A stretch of 64,000 nt of DNA from Oegoconia quadripuncta (Eukaryota; Arthropoda; Insecta; Lepidoptera; Autostichidae): assembly GCA_949316235.1 (NCBI GenBank), contig OX438745.1, positions 2,113,001 to 2,177,000 of the forward strand. The letters run 5' to 3'. Numbering within the stretch: the stretch's first letter is position 1; each line of letters starts with the position of its first letter. Shown here piece by piece: positions 43,816-54,725 of this stretch. The translations under genes were made by a program, and so were the position numbers. The notes beneath the pieces are model-generated. The model was not told the origin of the DNA and did no database searches. It saw nothing but the letters and a program-made list of their open reading frames with translations.

Positions 43816-44464
43816 CCTGCAAAATGCACTTATAATTATACTTAAATGGTTATTCTACGCTGAAATTTCAATTGGGTCAATTTCACGGTCCTTTTGATTA
43901 TAATAATCACGCGAATCAACCGCCAAATCTTTAAGATATTGGTGTACATAAACAAACATATGAACAACCAAATCAAGAAGCTTCTCTTTGTCATTTTGCT
44001 GTCATAATTGGTGTAGTTTCTCACCAAAATGACTCAGCATTCGATACAAAGACATTATGTGTACGAAATTGGGGGGCGAATGAGTTCATATTCACGACTC
44101 ATTCGTGCCAAATTTTAGTATTTACTACCATTTTAATTTGTTTCAAGGACCCGGTTCATACCCAGTAAGTCAAGAACGAACGAGTACAGTGTAATATCAA
44201 GTAAACCATACGTATTTCCTTCATTCTTATAGTCTGACGTTGTAAACACTGTAGTTCTGATGAGATGGTGTTAAATCGTAATCTTGAGATGATATAAAAT
44301 TCATAGTCTGTTCCCAGCGATAGTGAGATTGCACCGTAAAGGGGAATCCTTTTGTATCTTTGAACAACATCATCATAATAACGAATGATGGAGAATTTGT
44401 CTTTATAGCAGAAGATACTTGCGAAACAACTTGAGATAGGATATTAGCGGTGGTACCTTACTAT

Positions 44465-44850
44465 GGGTAATCAAATCAAATCAAATCAAATCAAAAATGT
44501 TTTATTTCGTAAGTTATAAGAATAACATTTGAAATCGTCATGACATACAGTTATTGTTCATTCACTGGGCAGTCTCCCCAGAGAAGAACGAGCAAGAAAC
44601 TCAGGGGTTGCTCTTTTTAAATAAGTCAATGCAAATACAATTTGAAATAATTGTTAAATTTATGATTCGACAATGAAACATAAGAATAAATTATACTGGA
44701 TATTGCCGAGCGGTTCATGTCCACGCATTCTTATCATCCATGATAGTCAGAATTTTTTTAATAGCCTTTGACACATTTTAAATTTACTTAAAAATAAATT
44801 TTTGAATGTCTACCGGAACCTTATTACAGCGTATACATTGTCCCTCGAAT
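44465..44850 (-). pseudogene. LD LINE 3' end
   Basis: AATCA tandem tail at 44469-44495, 3' UTR with 'agaagaacgagcaagaaact', then ORF2 C-terminal codons (CIRCNKVPVDIQKF-like) up to about 44850. Degenerate. Confidence 0.7.
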
Positions 44851-45149
44851 AAGTAGGTAGAATTAATGTATGTATTTATATGGGTAATTTATTTATTTTA
44901 TTATAATTAGTTTACCGCACACGCTACCTACATATCATGTGCTTAATGCTTCCTAACCCAAAGGTTGCCTGGAAGAGATCGCTTTTAGTGATAAGGCCGC
45001 CAAATTGTACTGTCCCCCCTTTTTTATTTATGTGTTATGTTTCTTATTGTTGTGCAATAAAGAATATTTTGTTTGTTTCTAAGAAAATAAAATGTGATGT
45101 TTCATTATTATTATGAGAATTTTATTTTATCTTAATAGGTATTTATTTG

Positions 45150-45500
45150 ACGACCTGTGCGGTGTAGTGGTTAGCAACTCTGACCACTATACCAAAATGT
45201 TGCGGGTTCGAATCCCGCTATGGGCATATGTTTGTGTGATTAATACAGACATGTGTACCCGATTTATAGATGTTTTCATTTAGTTTCAATAAGTATTTGC
45301 GTATAAGTAATGCGGAAACGCATCTGTGACCCTTTTGGTGTTGCGGGTGCCCATGGGCGGCGATGATTGCTTTTCATCAGGTGACCCGCATGCTCGTTTG
45401 CCGCCCTCTCATATAAAAAAAAAAAAAAAAAAAAATTATTTATAAAAAAAATGTATTTATGTAGTATATCAACCATCTGATATCCGCAACACAACAAAAG
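45150..45500 (+). mobile_element. S2 SINE split by LJ
   Basis: Head 'gacctgtgcggtgtagtggt' and 'gttgcgggttcgaatcccgc', body to 'aataagtatttgcgtataag', LJ insertion, then 'atgtatttatgtagtatatc' and 'atatccgcaacacaac'. Confidence 0.75.
45315..45438 (+). mobile_element. LJ LINE 3' end nested in S2
   Basis: 'aaacgcatctgtgacccttt', 'tgttgcgggtgcccatgggc', 'gacccgcatgctcgtttgcc', then A21. About 125 bp only. Confidence 0.8.
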
Positions 45501-45799
45501 TGTTTTAGTCGTCTTTTACTATACCCACGGGAAGAGACTGGTTGGTTGGGTGGATTTTATTTAAGTGCAGAAACCACATACTTTATATATTATCAAATCC
45601 GTCGAGGCACTTCATGTTTCCGTTTGTGCAATGTAAAGTATATTTCAATGCTATCGAATGTAGATAGAACTTCATTTAAGTTTCTACGGAGCATCACCTA
45701 AAGAAGACTTTGTATCACCCTTATCTGGCGTATAGTACTTAACTAAACAGTAAGTCAACTCTTTAGACATGAATTAAAATTAATAAATAAATAAATGAA

Positions 45800-47165
45800 G
45801 CAAAATCAAAATCAAAATCAAAAAATGCTTTATTTTGTAGGTACACAGGGTACACTTAAAATAGTCAGATTTTACATTTTTAAAGCTACTGCTTGTTCAA
45901 AAGGCAATTTTCCCCTGAGAAGAACAAGCAAGAAACTCGACAGGTCGCTCTTTTAAAAAAAGGTTTTTATATTACAAAATTATTATATTATATTATAATA
46001 TTTCATTATTAATTGTGAAATAGCCTGGTTATGCGAACGGGCTGGTTATGTCCATGATTGTTTATCATCTAAATAATCTGATATTTTATAATATGCTTTC
46101 TTAATAAGTTTCTGTTTTATAGTATCTTTAAATTTATTGAAAGGAAGATTTTGTATATCAACAGGAACTTTATTGAAAAAGCGTATACATAACCCTTTGA
46201 ATGAATTACTGACTTTGTGGAGGCGACTTATGTGACCTGCAAGTTTATCTTTATTTCTTGTATTGACATCATGTTTATCACTATTTTTCCTAAATGATGC
46301 TATATTTTTTTTGACATATATTAGATTTTCAAAAATGTACTGTGACGAAAAGGTTAGAATATTATACTCTTTAAATCTGTCTCTAAGTGACACTGCAGGT
46401 CTCAATTGATAAATTGCGCGAACGGCTCGTTTTTGTAAAACAAAGATTGTATTGATATCCGCGGCATTTCCCCACAGCAAGATACCGTAAGACATCAGGC
46501 TATGGAAATAACTAAAATATACTAATCTAGCAGTATTTACGTCCGATATTTGTCTAATTTTTTTGACTGCATACGCTGCAGAGCTGAGCTTCTTCGCCAA
46601 TTTATGGATATGAGGACCCCATTGTAATTTGGCGTCCAAAGTAATGCCCAAAAATACAGTGGACTCAACAAGGTCTAGAGTGACATTTTTTATCATTATA
46701 TTTGTGGGCACCTCCCTGACATTAGGCAGTACAAATTTTACACATTTAGTTTTTTTCTCATTCAGTAACAAATTATTTGCCGTAAACCATTCTACTATTT
46801 GAGAAATAGCGTTGTTCACGTCGTCATAATTTAATTTTAGTCTATTTACTTTAAACATTACAGAGGTATCGTCAGCAAACAATACTATTTCATGTTTATC
46901 GTTTACAAGGTTTGGCAAGTCATTTATGTAAACCAAAAACAAAAATGGTCCGAGAATGGAGCCTTGTGGGACGCCCATACAGACTGTCGACCCTGACGAT
47001 GTATTGCCACTGATATCAACCCTCTGAACTCGGTTACTCAAATAAGAATTCAGAAGGTCGAGAGCTCGGCCGGTTACACCATAATGACGTAATTTCCTGA
47101 TTAAAGTGTCGTGATGAACGCAATCAAAGGCCTTGGACAAGTCGCAAAATACTCCTAAAAAGAGG
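45800..47165 (-). mobile_element. LD LINE, 5'-truncated copy
   Basis: Contains the second half of ORF2, a 3' UTR ('gctactgcttgttcaaaagg', 'agaagaacaagcaagaaact') and an (AAAATC)n tail at 45800-45822. Upstream of about 47165 the sequence changes to an unrelated repeat, the usual sign of incomplete reverse transcription. Its 3' UTR subtype differs from the 17.7 kb copy, so at least two LD subfamilies are present. Confidence 0.85.
46046..47164 (-). pseudogene. LINE ORF2, C-terminal reverse transcriptase half
   Basis: About 370 residues are open without a stop. They begin inside the reverse transcriptase at GVFCDLSKAFDCVHHDTL, then GVPQGSILGPFLFLVYINDLP and LFADDTSVMFK (the catalytic Asp pair is intact), then the Jockey/CR1 C terminus ending YYKISDYLDDKQSW and stop. 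The endonuclease and the fingers part of the RT are absent. It is close to the ORF2 at 18130-21072 along its length, with an unbroken frame, so truncation rather than decay inactivated it. No start codon context; not expected to be a functional gene. Confidence 0.85.
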
Positions 47166-47454
47166 TGTGTCAGCATCGTATTAGGTGGAAGTCTGTGGTC
47201 TCTGCCTACCGCTACGGGAAACAGGCGTGAATTTATGTATGTATGTAATAATTAATTACAGTTACAGATAACAATGTATTTTTTGCAAAATAGCGACACC
47301 AGGGCGACGTCGCATTTTCGCTGAAAATTGGCCCTTTGCCGAAGCGACAAAAAAAAACATTTTCAATAATAAAACAATAATAAGGATAAGTATTTATTTA
47401 CAGAATTGAAGAATATACATGCAACTTCATATATAAATAAAAAATATAAATAAA

Positions 47455-47722
47455 TAAATATCCTTGACATACACACAGCGCCATCTACATAGTTCCACAG
47501 TAAGCACAACTATAGGCTTGTGTTGTGGATACCAGATGGTTGATATACTACATAAATACATTTTTTTTTTGTAAATAAATGCTTATTATAAATGGAAACA
47601 TCCATAACTCGGGTACACGTGTCCGTATTTATCATACAAGCATATGCCCCTTGCGGGATTCGAACCCGCGACCGTTTGGTATAGTGGTCAGAGTTTCTAA
47701 CCACTACACCAAACAGTTCGAC
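47455..47722 (-). mobile_element. S2 SINE, full length (reference copy)
   Basis: Minus strand: head 'gaactgtttggtgtagtggt', box B 'ggtcgcgggttcgaatcccg', 'cccgagttatggatgtttcc', 'tcaaccatctggtatccaca', 'agatggcgctgtgtgtatgt' and an end in 'gatatttatttatttat'. It has a 6-bp extra block ('tatgta') in the 3' part. Confidence 0.85.
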
Positions 47723-47865
47723 AATTAGAAATTATTTATTTGCCAGAATACAATTTATAAGGTTTTATAAGAATTTTGTGAAATACATTTTCTTCGTTTC
47801 GTTTCAATTTGAAGTGCAAAATATGAGTTTCTAGCTTTCTTTAACAGATATGTTTAATTTATTTA

Positions 47866-48852
47866 TCCCGCGGGAACTACTAACTTTATCGGGACAAAAA
47901 CTATCATATATATAATCCAGGGAATATTCTACCTACATACCGAATTACATACATCATTTCACAAACCCTTCTTCTCCCCACACTAGACTACGCTGATGTA
48001 TGCTACTTGGATGTGACTGAGGAGTTGCTAAATAAGCTTGAGCGCCTACAAAATCTTGCCATTCGTTTCATTTTCGGATTAAGTAAATATGACCATGTAT
48101 CTGCGTTTCGCGCTCAGCTAAAATGGCTCCCCATCCGACTTCGGCGCAATGTGCACATCCTCTCCTTCCTATATAACATCCTCAAAAATCCCAACTCTCC
48201 TGATTATCTGAGTTCCCGCTTTAATTTACTCCCCCCTCCTGATGTTCCTAGGCGATCCTGCATTACAAAAACACTTGCCTGTCCTAGAGCCACAACAAAC
48301 TTTCTTTTTCACTCCTTTAGTATTCAAGCAGCCACGATGTGGAATAAACTGCCAAAATTAATTCAGGACAGCCCTTCAATTGCAGTATTTAAGAAAAGGC
48401 TAAAAGAGCATTACCTCTCCCATCTTTCGTGATATTAGTATGTGTATGTAGGTTTATAGTATATATATATTTAAATTATGTTATGTACCTATATATTTCG
48501 CAGTAGGTATATGTAATATATTTAGTGTAAGTTTATTATTCAGTTATCTTTTCTTTTTTTTTTTGTTTTATTATTCGTTATAGGATTTTTTCTTTTGCAC
48601 ACAATTTACTGCTAAACCCCAAATTTACTAAGTTTCCTATTTCAATGCTCAGGTTGGCTGGAAGAGATCTCTTAAAGAGATAAGTACACCTTTGTACGTG
48701 ACCTATTGTGTGTACTCTGTTGTTGTAATATTTTGGTGCAATAAAGAATATAATACATCTAAATCCGTTCATCCGTTGCACCGTGATTGAACAACAAAGA
48801 AACAAACAAATTAAAATCCAAACTTTCGCATGTATAACATTAGTTAGATTCG
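47866..48852 (-). mobile_element. H1 Helitron-like element split by a LINE
   Basis: Left half 47866-47950 ('cccgcgggaactactaactt', 'tataatccagggaatattct'). Right half about 48752-48852 ('ctaaatccgttcatccgttg', 'cgcatgtataacattagtta', then GA|T). Joining the halves matches the uninterrupted copy at 32406-32685. Confidence 0.75.
47954..48750 (+). pseudogene. Jockey/CR1-type LINE C-terminal fragment nested in H1
   Basis: The frame is open from about 47960 to the stop at 48430-48432. It begins LLLPTLDYADVCYLDVTEEL, then NKLERLQNLAIRFIFGL, RLRRNVHILSFLYNIL and AATMWNKLPKLIQDSPSIAV, ending FKKRLKEHYLSHLS. This is the C-terminal domain after the reverse transcriptase; the RT itself is lost. The 3' UTR runs to 'gcaataaagaata' (AATAAA at about 48740). 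A short duplication (tacat) appears on both sides. It is a 5'-truncated, fairly young insertion since the frame is intact. Confidence 0.8.
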
Positions 48853-49099
48853 ATGACATTTTACTAGTGCAAATGAGAATGTTATTTTATTGAAATTCAT
48901 AAAGATACCACGAATTTAGTAGTGAGAATGTGGCTGTTTGATGAGTGACCCCTTAGCGCGGTAGGGATCGATACTCCATAAAAACTGAAGTTTTATTGTA
49001 TACTTTTTGTTGTAATTTTAATTTGTGTTATTATAATTTAATTTTAATTGTTTGCAAATGTATGATTTTATGTAATTTCATTTATAATGGACTTATCTT

Positions 49100-49402
49100 T
49101 AACCGCCTCCGTGGCTCAATGTAAATAACATTGGGTTTACGATTCGGAGGTCGGGTACATGTACTTAAGTACTCGGTTTGGTTGGTGTCCGCCTGGCTAG
49201 CTACCACCATCTTATCTAAAATCTGCCGCCAAACAGCAATGTTAATAGCACTGCTGTGTACCCGTTGTCAGAGATAAGATAGCCAGTCTCCCAAATGTTT
49301 TGGGGGTTTCCGGGTCAGTACGCTTCCACCTTCGACCTCATCTTCATCACAACATCAGGTGTGATTGAGTTCAAGTACGAACCCGTCGTGCATAAAAGAA
49401 GT
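49100..49402 (+). mobile_element. S1 SINE, internally deleted
   Basis: The head 'accgcctccgtggctcaatg' is good. The box B region is partly deleted ('gattcggaggtcgggtacat'). The 3' half to 'aacccgtcgtgcataaaa' is present. Confidence 0.8.
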
Positions 49403-49845
49403 CAGATTTTACACTTATGTTTGGGATACCTATGACCACCCCATTTGAGATAAAAGTCGTGAAGTTAAAACCATAAATATAGTTAATAAAAAAAAAACAT
49501 AAACAAAGCCACGATTTCACCGCAGACGCTGTAATTGCAAAAATGTACCGTCCCTGTCATCACTACAAACAGTTTTACTCTAGTTATTAATTCCGTTACA
49601 AGCAGGAATCGAATTATGGAAAGAATTGAATTGCGATCTTATGTTACTGTTCTGTTAAGGGTATACTATGACGCTATGGTAGAGGGTAAACTGAGAAAAG
49701 GTAAAATTGGGTCGCTGAAATTGTACCGTTATTTTTAAGCTCCACATTCAAACGGACGGTTTTAAAAGAGCCTTCTAGGATTTTATGTGTTAAACCTTTT
49801 GCCTGTGACTACCCTAGCGTCGAAAACAAACTTATACATAGTACT

Positions 49846-49943
49846 AGCTTTCTGCCCGCGGCTTCGCCTGCGCGGAATAACTTTATCGCCATATTTGTTT
49901 ATGCCGCACTCACGTTATCGGGATAATAAATATCCTATGTCTT
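49846..49943 (-). mobile_element. H1 Helitron-like element, left half
   Basis: 'actagctttctgcccgcggc' gives the CTAG|T end and hairpin on the minus strand. It continues to 'atatcctatgtctt', where the gypsy element begins. The right half is at 55987-56096. Confidence 0.75.
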
Positions 49944-50261
49944 TGTGGGAGCACACCCACATGTATACTTACATGCCTGTACGTGTAATGCATGGTTTGC
50001 AATTTCTACATACGAAGCCCCCGTGACCTCAGTCGTCTCCGGGGCTCCGTATGTGTCGCAAGTAACAATATCAGTGTACGTATATATAGATAACCTATAT
50101 GTAACCGTAATCGTCGTTTACTCCAATATACGGTGGTTGAAAGTGCATCTACGTTTGATTTCCACACCCCTAAAGCACCCTACACACAATTACCTTCTGA
50201 TGAACATTATGGACAATGAAATAGTGTCTCTACAATGAACAGATAGCAACATACTACCAAA
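49944..50261 (+). repeat. 5' LTR of gypsy element
   Basis: 318 bp starting TGTGGGAGCACACCCACATG and ending 'atactaccaaa'. It reads as identical to the 3' LTR. A TATA-like TATATATAG lies at 50081-50089 and could drive transcription. The overlapping frame of about 97 codons is present in both LTRs but is probably not a gene. Confidence 0.95.
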
Positions 50262-50262
50262 C

Positions 50263-50280
50263 TGGTGACCATCCGACTCG
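50263..50280 (+). promoter_or_regulatory. Probable primer-binding site
   Basis: TGGTGACCATCCGACTCG begins one base after the LTR. The position and the TGG start fit a tRNA 3'-end complement that primes minus-strand DNA synthesis. I cannot name the tRNA from memory with confidence. Confidence 0.6.
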
Positions 50281-50537
50281 AGCGCGTCGCCCGTGTGTAT
50301 ACATATTATGTGGTGCTAAAAATAGACTGCGAACTTAGAGCGTCGGGGTGTCGAATATTTCATAGTGACTTTTACGTGTTATCATTATCAATTAATCAAG
50401 TGCGGCAAGGACAGGATTTCAAAGTACGGAAGTTGGACATACATCCTTGGAACAGCAAGCAAGACTCGGAGACGACTCCCCGCTGAACCCGTTCGGCGGG
50501 TAATTTAGTTAAGGTTTAACATACCATCGTGTATACA

Positions 50538-51407
50538 ATGAATCCATCCGGACCTACTTTTCCCAATAGTGTTCCGAACCAACATCAATCGTCGCCGCAA
50601 TTTTATGATGCTCAGGACCGCGAGATGGCAGCCATAAGTTTGTCGAGTAGAATACCAGATTTTTGGGCAGATATGCCGCGGATGTGGTTTGCACAATTCG
50701 AGAGCATAATGGCTCCACAGAAGCAGAGCGACCAAGCTAAATTCGATTTAGTATTAGCCAGGCTGAACAAGGACGCGTTGCACCAGATCACAGACCTAGT
50801 GAACTCTCCACCTGAAACAGATAAGTACATAGTATTAAAGAATAGATTAATATCAATATATGAAGACAGTCCAGAAAGACAATTCCATAAGTTAGTCAAT
50901 GAAATGGATTTAGGACATCAGCGTCCATCACAGCTGTTACGTCGTATGCAAGAGCTGGCAAATAATACACAAGTCGCAGACAAAGCATTAAAAAACCTGT
51001 GGTTAGCACGACTTCCCGCCCATGTCAGAGCCGTACTGGTGGTATCCGAGGATTCAAAGCTAGAAAATTTGGCAGCCATGGCAGACAGGATCATAGAGAA
51101 CTATCGTACAGGAGACGTCGCTTCAGTTTCCGCAGGGCCGAGCGCAGCCAACAATGAATTGGTGAACCACCTACTTAAATTGACAATGGAGATGAAAGAA
51201 TTAAAAGCTGAAATACACGAGATTAGAGGGCGCAGTGTTGAGCGCAAATTTAATAATAGACGAAGATCCAGGTCCAGAAGTGCTTCCAGAGGAAAGCGGA
51301 TGACACCAAAAGATCCTAATTGGCTCTGTAGATACCATTTTAAATTTCGAGGAAACGCCAGATCATGCGAGCAGCCGTGTAACTGGAAAACGCCGTCGGA
51401 AAACTGA
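50538..51407 (+). CDS. gag: Gag-like structural protein of gypsy element
   Basis: The first ATG of the frame (50538) gives 289 residues; the frame is open slightly further upstream. Near residues 35-55 the RIPDFWADMPRMWFAQFE motif is typical of insect gypsy Gag (capsid N-terminal side). A largely helical middle follows, then an Arg/Ser-rich stretch (RRSRSRSASRGKR) and a compact Cys/His cluster near the C terminus (WLCRYHFKFRGNARSCEQP, CNW). That cluster replaces a standard zinc knuckle and probably binds RNA. The protein should assemble virus-like particles in the cytoplasm. It ends in TGA at 51405-51407, overlapping the pol frame. No disruption seen. Confidence 0.85.
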   Translation: MNPSGPTFPNSVPNQHQSSPQFYDAQDREMAAISLSSRIPDFWADMPRMWFAQFESIMAPQKQSDQAKFDLVLARLNKDALHQITDLVNSPPETDKYIVLKNRLISIYEDSPERQFHKLVNEMDLGHQRPSQLLRRMQELANNTQVADKALKNLWLARLPAHVRAVLVVSEDSKLENLAAMADRIIENYRTGDVASVSAGPSAANNELVNHLLKLTMEMKELKAEIHEIRGRSVERKFNNRRRSRSRSASRGKRMTPKDPNWLCRYHFKFRGNARSCEQPCNWKTPSEN

Positions 51408-52444
51408 AGTCGGTGCAGTCGGTTGCGGTGAGTGACTGCACACCGCCAGATGGAAGTCATCGCCTCTGTATAGCTGATAGTAAAAGTGGACTTAATTTTC
51501 TCGTCGACACTGGTGCTAATGTTTCCGTAATTCCGGTAACCAAGATGAAACGTGCGAGTAGGCGCGAGTGCGATTATAAGTTATACGCCGCTAATAATAC
51601 AGAAATCAAGACCTACGGTACTGTGACATTAGAATTAAATTTAGGACTGCGTAGAGCGTATAAATGGACATTTATTATAAGTGACGTTAAGCAGCCTATC
51701 ATAGGTGCAGATTTTTTGAAAACTAACAAATTAATTGTTGATTTGTATAACAAGAAATTAATAGATTCTGTAACTAATTTACACGCAGAAGGGACCATTA
51801 TACGTTATTCTGAGCCGTCTATAAAGAGTATACAGGATGATAACCCCTATCGTGACTTATTAGAGCAATATTCGGAAATTACTAAACCGTTTTCGTTTAA
51901 TGACTCACCTTCGCATACAGTTTTACATCATATCGAAACAAAAGGTCCGCCGGTTTATGCGCGAGCTAGGCCATTACCGCCGGATAGATATAAAAAGGTT
52001 AGGGATGAATTTGTTTTAATGCAGGAACTAGGTATTTGTAGACCCTCGAAGAGCGCATGGGCCAGTCCTCTACACGTGGTACCGAAGAAAGATGGGCAGA
52101 TACGACCGTGTGGTGACTACAGGCGTCTCAATGCTGTTACGGTACCTGACCGTTACCCAGTGCCAAGACTACAAGATTTTACTTTCACACTGGCAGGTAA
52201 GAAGATTTTTTCTCGGATAGATATCAACAGAGCGTACCATAATATTATGGTAGCACCAGCAGACATCGAGAAAACTGCTATTATTACTCCGTTTAGCTTA
52301 TTCGAATTCCCTCGAATGACGTTTGGTTTGCAAAACGCTGCACAAACTTTTCAGCGATTCATGAACCATACTGTGCTACAGGGTATCGAGCATTTAACCA
52401 ACGAGACAGAGAATTCGAATGAATCAACACTTTTTGTTATATAG
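51383..52444 (+). pseudogene. pol: pol, first part: protease and N-terminal reverse transcriptase
   Basis: The frame is open from 51383 (after TAA at 51380) in -1 relation to gag and overlaps it by 25 bases, so expression by -1 frameshifting is likely. Counting from 51413, the retroviral-type aspartic protease active site is FLVDTGANVSVIP (D32-T33-G34). The RT begins with PKKDGQIRPCGDYRRLN and VPDRYPVPRLQDF, then the first catalytic Asp in FSRIDINRAYH, then FEFPRMTFGLQNAAQTFQRF. It stops at TAG 52442-52444 just as the catalytic YxDD motif would be read. The YIDD codons (52438-52449) lie in the next frame, so a single-base length change in or near the T5 run at 52431-52435 splits pol. All other motifs look intact. 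Confidence 0.85.
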
Positions 52445-54579
52445 ATGACATCATAATAGCATCGGAGAACGAATCAGATCACAGACGCCACCTGCAGTTA
52501 CTTTTTGAACGATTTAGAGAGTTTGGCATTACTCTCAATCTAAGCAAATGCATTTTTGGTCAATCTAATATAGACTTCCTAGGTTACGAAGTGTCTACGG
52601 AAGGCATTCGTCCGCTGTCTGATAAGGTAAAGGCGATAAGCCAGTACCCGAAACCAGAGACCGTCGAGCAGCTAAGACGATTCCTAGGGATGCTAAATTT
52701 TTATAGATCTCATTTACCACACGCTGTATCACATCAGGCAGAACTATGTAAGTATTTACACAACGCAAAGAAAAGGGATAAATCAAAAATTGTATGGAGT
52801 GAGCAAGCCGATGCAGCTTTCGAACAATGTAAGTTAAGCTTACAAAGCGCAGCTACATTGTCACACCCAGTTGCAGAAGTACCTCTAGCACTCATGACTG
52901 ACGCATCAAACTCAGCCGTTGGTGGAGTGCTGCAGCAGCAAGTTCAAGGTATTTGGAAACCCCTTGGCTATTTTTCGAAAAAGCTATCAGAGACCCAAGA
53001 AAAGTACAGCACATACGACAAAGAATTACTCGGAATATATATGGCGATAGTACATTTTCGAAAAATGGTCGAAGGACGACAACTTATTATTTTCACGGAT
53101 CATAAACCGTTGACTTATGCTTTTACGAAAACTGGTACAGAGAAAGAGACCCCCAGGCGAACACGTCAATTATTGTATATCAGCGAGTTCACAAGCGATA
53201 TACGATACGTCAAAGGTAACGATAACGTGGTTGCTGACGCGTTATCACGTGTTGAGTCTATACTGTGTCCCACAACGATTAATTACGCGGAATTAGCGCA
53301 AGCGCAGGCTAGCGAATCACGAGGCGCTGACGCAGAATTGAGACCGGACACCAAGGTACGTTTACAGAAAGTAAATATTCCAGGTACTGACATAATGGTT
53401 GATTGCGAAACTTCAAAGGGTAACTTTAGACCTTATTTACCAGAAAATTTTAGAAAACTCGCTTTCGATAGTGTCCATAATGTTAGTCATCCAGGCAAAC
53501 GTACTTCGCGTAAGATGGTAACCCAAAGATTTTTTTGGCCAAACATGAATAAAGACATCAATATTTGGACAAAAACCTGTATTGATTGCCAAAAAGTTAA
53601 AGTAAACAGACACACGATATCCGATTTAGGGACTTTTGAGCCGTGCAATAGATTCGAACATGTACATGTGGACATAATTGGGCCGTTGCCCACTACAGAG
53701 GATGGATACCGTTATTGTGTTACAATTATTGATAGATTTTCAAGGTGGCCAGAAGCATTCCCGTTAACAGATATAACAGCAGAATCGGTCGCGAAAGTAG
53801 TATATACAGGGTGGATTTGTAGATTTGGATGTCCGATCCGCTTGACAACGGATCAGGGAAGGCAGTTCGAAAGCGAGCTTTTTAATAACATGATGAAGCT
53901 ACTGGGAGTTCACAGAATCAGGACCACACCGTACCACCCCCAAAGCAATGGGATGGTAGAGAGGTGGCACCGCTCCTTGAAGGTCGCAATCACTGCACGC
54001 TTGTCTGGCGACAGGTGTTGGGTGAATGAGTTGCCGACCGTATTGTTAGGCCTCCGAGCTGCAGGTAGAGTTGACTCAGGAGTGAGCGCAGGAGAGATGG
54101 TGTATGGTCATGTCCTACGACTTCCAGGTGATTTTTATACTAAGACTTCTGAAGGTAACAATGAACCTAGTACGTACGTAACTCAATTAAAGGAAATTTT
54201 AGATAAATTGAGACCTAAACCGCGTGAATCGCGCGACTCACGCAGTATGTTTGTACATCCAGATTTAGACACGTGTTCTCACGTTTTCGTTAGAGTCGAT
54301 GCGGTCAGGAAACCCTTAACCCCTACTTATAATGGCCCCTACAGCGTTGTGAGTAGGCATACTAAGTTTTTTGATGTTCAGTTACCTAACAAAGTAAGTA
54401 GAATATCTATTGATAGATTAAAACCCGCTTATGTATTGAAGGAATCAATGTATCGCGAGCAGCAAAATTTAAATATTGAGAAAACCAATAACGATAGTAG
54501 TGGTCACGACTTGCAACAACAATCGAGAACCACGCGTAGCGGTCGAGTTGTGAAACCTCCGGTTCGATTTTTATGTTAG
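52432..54579 (+). pseudogene. pol: pol, second part: RT palm/thumb, RNase H, integrase
   Basis: The frame is open from the YIDD motif (52438-52449) to the stop at 54577-54579. Counting from 52591: connection FLGMLNFYRSHLP; RNase H with D104 (LMTDAS), E145 (YDKELL), D170 (FTDHKPL) and D216 (VVADALSR); integrase zinc-binding H296, H300, C330, C333; integrase core D361 (HVDIIGPLP), D421 (TTDQGRQFES) and E457 (NGMVERWHRSLK); a GPY-type module (PTYNGPYSVV) near the C terminus. These functions copy the RNA to DNA and insert it. Without a frame correction this part would not be fused to the protease and RT start. The length is normal for the family. Confidence 0.88.
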
Positions 54580-54725
54580 TCTAATGTAAGCATATTTTTA
54601 GGTTTTCATTTTAGTCTATTAGACTAATTTTGGGCATGCATATGCATTGTGCACATAGATAGCACGCAAGTAGCACGCTGGTAGCATTTACTTAGTAATT
54701 CAGTTTTTTTTGTGTGATTGTTAAA

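Noticed and set aside
49945..50238. About 97-codon frame repeated in both LTRs (also 55664-55963)
   Set aside because: It lies wholly inside the LTRs, lacks motifs, and its duplication is explained by LTR identity.
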